Below are positions 61,545-64,000 of a stretch of DNA of 64,000 bases, one piece after another. How positions within the stretch are numbered: position 1 is the stretch's first letter; each line of letters begins with the position of its first letter. The notes beneath the pieces were generated by a model. That model was not told where the DNA came from and made no database searches. It saw only the letters and a list, made by a program, of their open reading frames with translations. The position numbers were made by a program, and so were the translations under genes. Source of the DNA: JAHEJJ01 sp965212205 (GTDB lineage: Bacteria > Bacteroidota > Bacteroidia > Flavobacteriales > Flavobacteriaceae); contig CBDBUX010000011.1 in assembly GCA_965212205.1 (NCBI GenBank), positions 992,001 through 1,056,000 of the forward strand, given 5' to 3'.

Positions 61545-63212
61545 CTATTCAGCTTCCATCTTTTTTAGCATTTCCCTGGCATTGGCCCCCACCGGCCCCT
61601 CCGGATCCATCCCTATCGCTTTCTGATAGTATTCCGTTGCCTTTACCTTATCTCCTGCCTTCCAATAAGCTTCTGCAAGGCTGTCCCACGTATTGGCCGA
61701 ATCGGGAAAGAATTCTGCATTCATGCCAAAAACTCCAATAGCGCCTTCCAGATCGTCGATCTCCAATAACTGATACCCCGCGCGGTTAAATTCATCTTCG
61801 AAATCATAAAACTTGTAGGCCGGGTCTTTTACCATCCTTAAAGCCTCGCTTTGTACCTCCTCGAATTTTCCGGCCGTATAGAGTCGGGTTAAATGGGCCA
61901 TCGGATCTGTGATAAAATCAGGATTGTCGAAGGCCAGGGCCGCCTCCAGCGCCGGATCCTGATTACTACGGTATTGCTCGAAAGTCATCCCCGTAGCGAT
62001 CTGCGGTGCCAGCCAAGGACGGTTCTCCCACTGTGGTTTGTCTTGCCACCAGGCGAAGGATAAATAGGCATTGAGCTCGCTGTTGGGCAAAGTTACTGGC
62101 CGATTATCTCCATAAAAGTTGATATTCTCCCCTGTAGGCTCTCCTACAAAAATGGCATTGGTATAGGAATGGAGTTCATTCACCAGGTTCTGGCAGGCCG
62201 AAAAAGTGCGCCTTCCGATGATCACCATTAATTTACCGGGCTGATTGATCTTTTCGGTTTCTATAAGGCCGGTCACAATCGGTTTATTCTTGTAATTGTT
62301 GCCACCCCCGTTGAGCCTCACATCCAGGATGAGCTTTTCCACCTCATTGTTTTCAATAAAATCAAAGAGTCGGGCATAAAAAGCAGGAATGTCCTCCCCT
62401 TCCTGATCCTGGATCTGACTGTGCCTCACATATACCGTTTTATGATCGGGCAGATACTCGTAATAATAGATCTTATCAAGATGCTTGAGGTAAAGTGGAG
62501 TTTCCGCCATATCCCTTACTCCCGCCCACTTTTTACCGGGTACGATCATACCATATTGCCGCGGAATTTCTTCCCATGGTATAGCGGTAATGACATCCTC
62601 GAATGTCTCACCATATTTTTCAAGTTGCAGTGTCAGCTCCAATTTCAATTCCTCCGTTATACCTTGTGCATGCAATACTTCCGGGATCGTTGGATAATTT
62701 ATCCCGTAGCCTTTAACGAACTGATCGTTTTCTGCCGGAACTACCGGGCGGACTTGCTCCAGTACTTCCTCTATCGGCATTCCTTCTATCGAGATGATGC
62801 GTGCTCCCAGGATTTTTTTGTTATTCTCTGGGGCTCCGGTAATAAAAATTCCGTCATCGAATTGATATAAAACAACGGGGAGCCGGTGTAAGGGAACCTG
62901 GTTTTGTCTCAGGCTCAGCAAGGTATGCCCGTATTCAAAAGAAGCCACCAATTTTGTCAGCCCAACCAGGATCTCATGCTGCTCCATTTGAGGAATGGCG
63001 TCGTGGAGATCTTTTACCTTCGCATCCCATTGCGCTGCACTGATCTTTTTAAAGAGGAAGGGATAATCATTATGTACCGTATTATGCAGGAAGTCCAGGT
63101 CTTTTTGCCACTCCTCTGCCGTTAATGTTGTTTGCGCAATCCCGTAAAGGGTAAATAGAAAAAAGAAGAATCCAAGTGCCGTTGCACTTGGTTTTAGTAT
63201 TATAGGTTTCAT
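61545..63212 (-). CDS. S41-family peptidase with TPR tail
   Basis: A 555-residue exported protein (signal peptide 1-26). The middle carries an S41 (tail-specific/CtpA-like) core with 'LILDVRLNGGGNNYKNKPIV' in part, the nucleophile region 'GRRTFSACQNLV' (Ser) and 'FVGEPTGENINFYGD'. The C-terminal 110 residues form TPR-like helices ('AEAYWKAGDKVKATEYYQKAIGMDPEG' in part). No clear PDZ domain is seen. It probably cleaves periplasmic peptides or proteins. The target is unknown. Confidence 0.88.
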   Translation of the reverse strand: MKPIILKPSATALGFFFFLFTLYGIAQTTLTAEEWQKDLDFLHNTVHNDYPFLFKKISAAQWDAKVKDLHDAIPQMEQHEILVGLTKLVASFEYGHTLLSLRQNQVPLHRLPVVLYQFDDGIFITGAPENNKKILGARIISIEGMPIEEVLEQVRPVVPAENDQFVKGYGINYPTIPEVLHAQGITEELKLELTLQLEKYGETFEDVITAIPWEEIPRQYGMIVPGKKWAGVRDMAETPLYLKHLDKIYYYEYLPDHKTVYVRHSQIQDQEGEDIPAFYARLFDFIENNEVEKLILDVRLNGGGNNYKNKPIVTGLIETEKINQPGKLMVIIGRRTFSACQNLVNELHSYTNAIFVGEPTGENINFYGDNRPVTLPNSELNAYLSFAWWQDKPQWENRPWLAPQIATGMTFEQYRSNQDPALEAALAFDNPDFITDPMAHLTRLYTAGKFEEVQSEALRMVKDPAYKFYDFEDEFNRAGYQLLEIDDLEGAIGVFGMNAEFFPDSANTWDSLAEAYWKAGDKVKATEYYQKAIGMDPEGPVGANAREMLKKMEAE

Positions 63213-63376
63213 CTGAGAATATTTTGTGTTCCGGTTTTACAGTAATAGGACGCAGGCTAGTGGGATCTGTTACAGATTTACAGTCAAAGTATATTGATGA
63301 TGTTTTAAGCAGGACGACAAAACGCGAAGATGGTCACATCGAGGCGGTAACACAGTATCAAAAAACCCAAAACATC

Positions 63377-64000
63377 TTATCCTTTGATTACTCTGATCCT
63401 TATCCCCCCACTTTTACTGATAGGCGTATGGCTTCGGTCGGCAAAATGATTATACGGTATAAGGGGATTCGTTTCTGGGAAATAGGCCGCGGTATTTGCC
63501 GGAAGGGATTTTATACGGAACAATGATAAAATTATGTGCGGTCCTGATCTTCCCGTCGTAATCGCTGCTGAGATGGACCACATCGCCCGCTTGAAGTTGC
63601 CTGTTTTTGATGTCCGTTTCGTTCATCATAATAATGCGTCTTTCATTATAGATCCCCCGGTAGCGATCATCGAGTCCGTAAATGGTAGTATTGAACTGAT
63701 CGTGCGAACGGATGGTCATCAACATCAGTTCGTCTTTGGCCAGCTGATGCTGCGGTAGTGCATTGATCGTAATCTTGGCTTTTCCTCCTGGCAATTTCTC
63801 AAAATCCCCATTTCTGGCATTGTTGGGCAGATAGTATCCGTTACCCTGAGCCCTTTTGCTGGTGTTCTCAAATCCTTTGACCACCAAGTCGATCTTTTCA
63901 CGGATCAAGGCATAGTCTTCCCCCATCTCCTTCCAGTTAACCGGATGTACTCCATTAAAGTAAGCTGAGGCTAAGGCTGAGACAATTTCGGGCTCACTTT
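63377..64000 (-). pseudogene. Molybdopterin oxidoreductase (FdhF/YdeP-type), 3' end with frameshift
   Basis: The frame is open from the right edge to 63450 and reads the C-terminal molybdopterin-binding domain of an FdhF/YdeP-family formate-dehydrogenase-like enzyme ('GNGYYLPNNARNGDFEKLPGG' in part, 'IRSHDQFNTTIYGLDDRYRG' in part, 'VVHLSSDYDG'). After 'IIVPYKIPSG' it drifts into non-family sequence, stopping at 63450. A second frame (63377-63497) supplies the expected ending 'NTAAYFPETNPLIPYNHFAD' in part. Removing one A in the AAA at 63495-63497 (minus) restores one protein. It is either a real inactivating mutation or a base error. The 5' part lies outside the window. Confidence 0.75.

Overview
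The window looks like a chromosomal segment of a marine-type member of the Flavobacteriaceae (Bacteroidota). The evidence is the density of families typical of that group: DUF6090, CBM9/DUF5916 barrel protein, GIN domain, DUF4251, DUF4349, two-component-regulator propeller, PepSY-TM, a three-gene pnt transhydrogenase and PQQ-type sugar dehydrogenase lipoproteins. It also fits that Shine-Dalgarno motifs are scarce, TTG starts occur, and candidate promoters resemble TAnnTTTG. The genus cannot be fixed from the sequence alone. No rRNA, tRNA, CRISPR array or insertion sequence was seen.

Layout. 1-15 kb is mostly minus strand: small detoxification and methylation genes, a CPBP protease, envelope lipoproteins, a large CBM9/DUF5916 outer-membrane protein, a phosphatase-superfamily lipoprotein and a VWA protein paired with a membrane protein. 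15-20 kb is AT-rich and accessory: a gene graveyard, then three compact units (VOC protein; MORN protein; Ada-like protein with a PLP decarboxylase). Two imperfect inverted repeats separate these units and look like integron-type cassette sites. 20-23 kb returns to core genes: GNAT, ecotin-type lipoprotein, DUF4258-like protein and alanine dehydrogenase. 23-25.5 kb is a second AT-rich patch with related small membrane proteins, one copy decayed. A divergent pair of HTH genes with an operator-like inverted repeat follows.

26-38 kb holds a serine hydrolase, the pntAA-pntAB-pntB operon, a secreted propeller protein, an ECF sigma factor with a membrane partner, an EamA exporter and an orphan PycTM-type (Pycsar effector-like) membrane protein. 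38-43 kb contains a TPR-receptor adenylate cyclase whose 5' half is compositionally foreign, a small co-transcribed beta-rich protein, and sugar-oxidation genes. 43-54 kb has cold-shock proteins, a polytopic patatin-like phospholipase, a lipoprotein built from about two dozen VKA repeats, and envelope and metalloprotease genes. 54-64 kb has membrane proteins, a propeller protein, a cytochrome c-PQQ sugar dehydrogenase, a DUF1080 hydrolase, GIN/DUF4251 proteins, an S41 peptidase and the 3' end of a molybdopterin oxidoreductase carrying a one-base frameshift.

Functionally, the pnt operon balances NADH and NADPH. The two PQQ-type dehydrogenases, the sugar epimerase-like protein and the DUF1080 protein suggest periplasmic sugar oxidation and 3-keto-sugar handling. 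Most of the remaining genes are envelope proteins with signal peptides or lipoboxes. The most unusual content is the cassette-like array, the mosaic cyclase, the VKA-repeat lipoprotein and the small-membrane-protein family.
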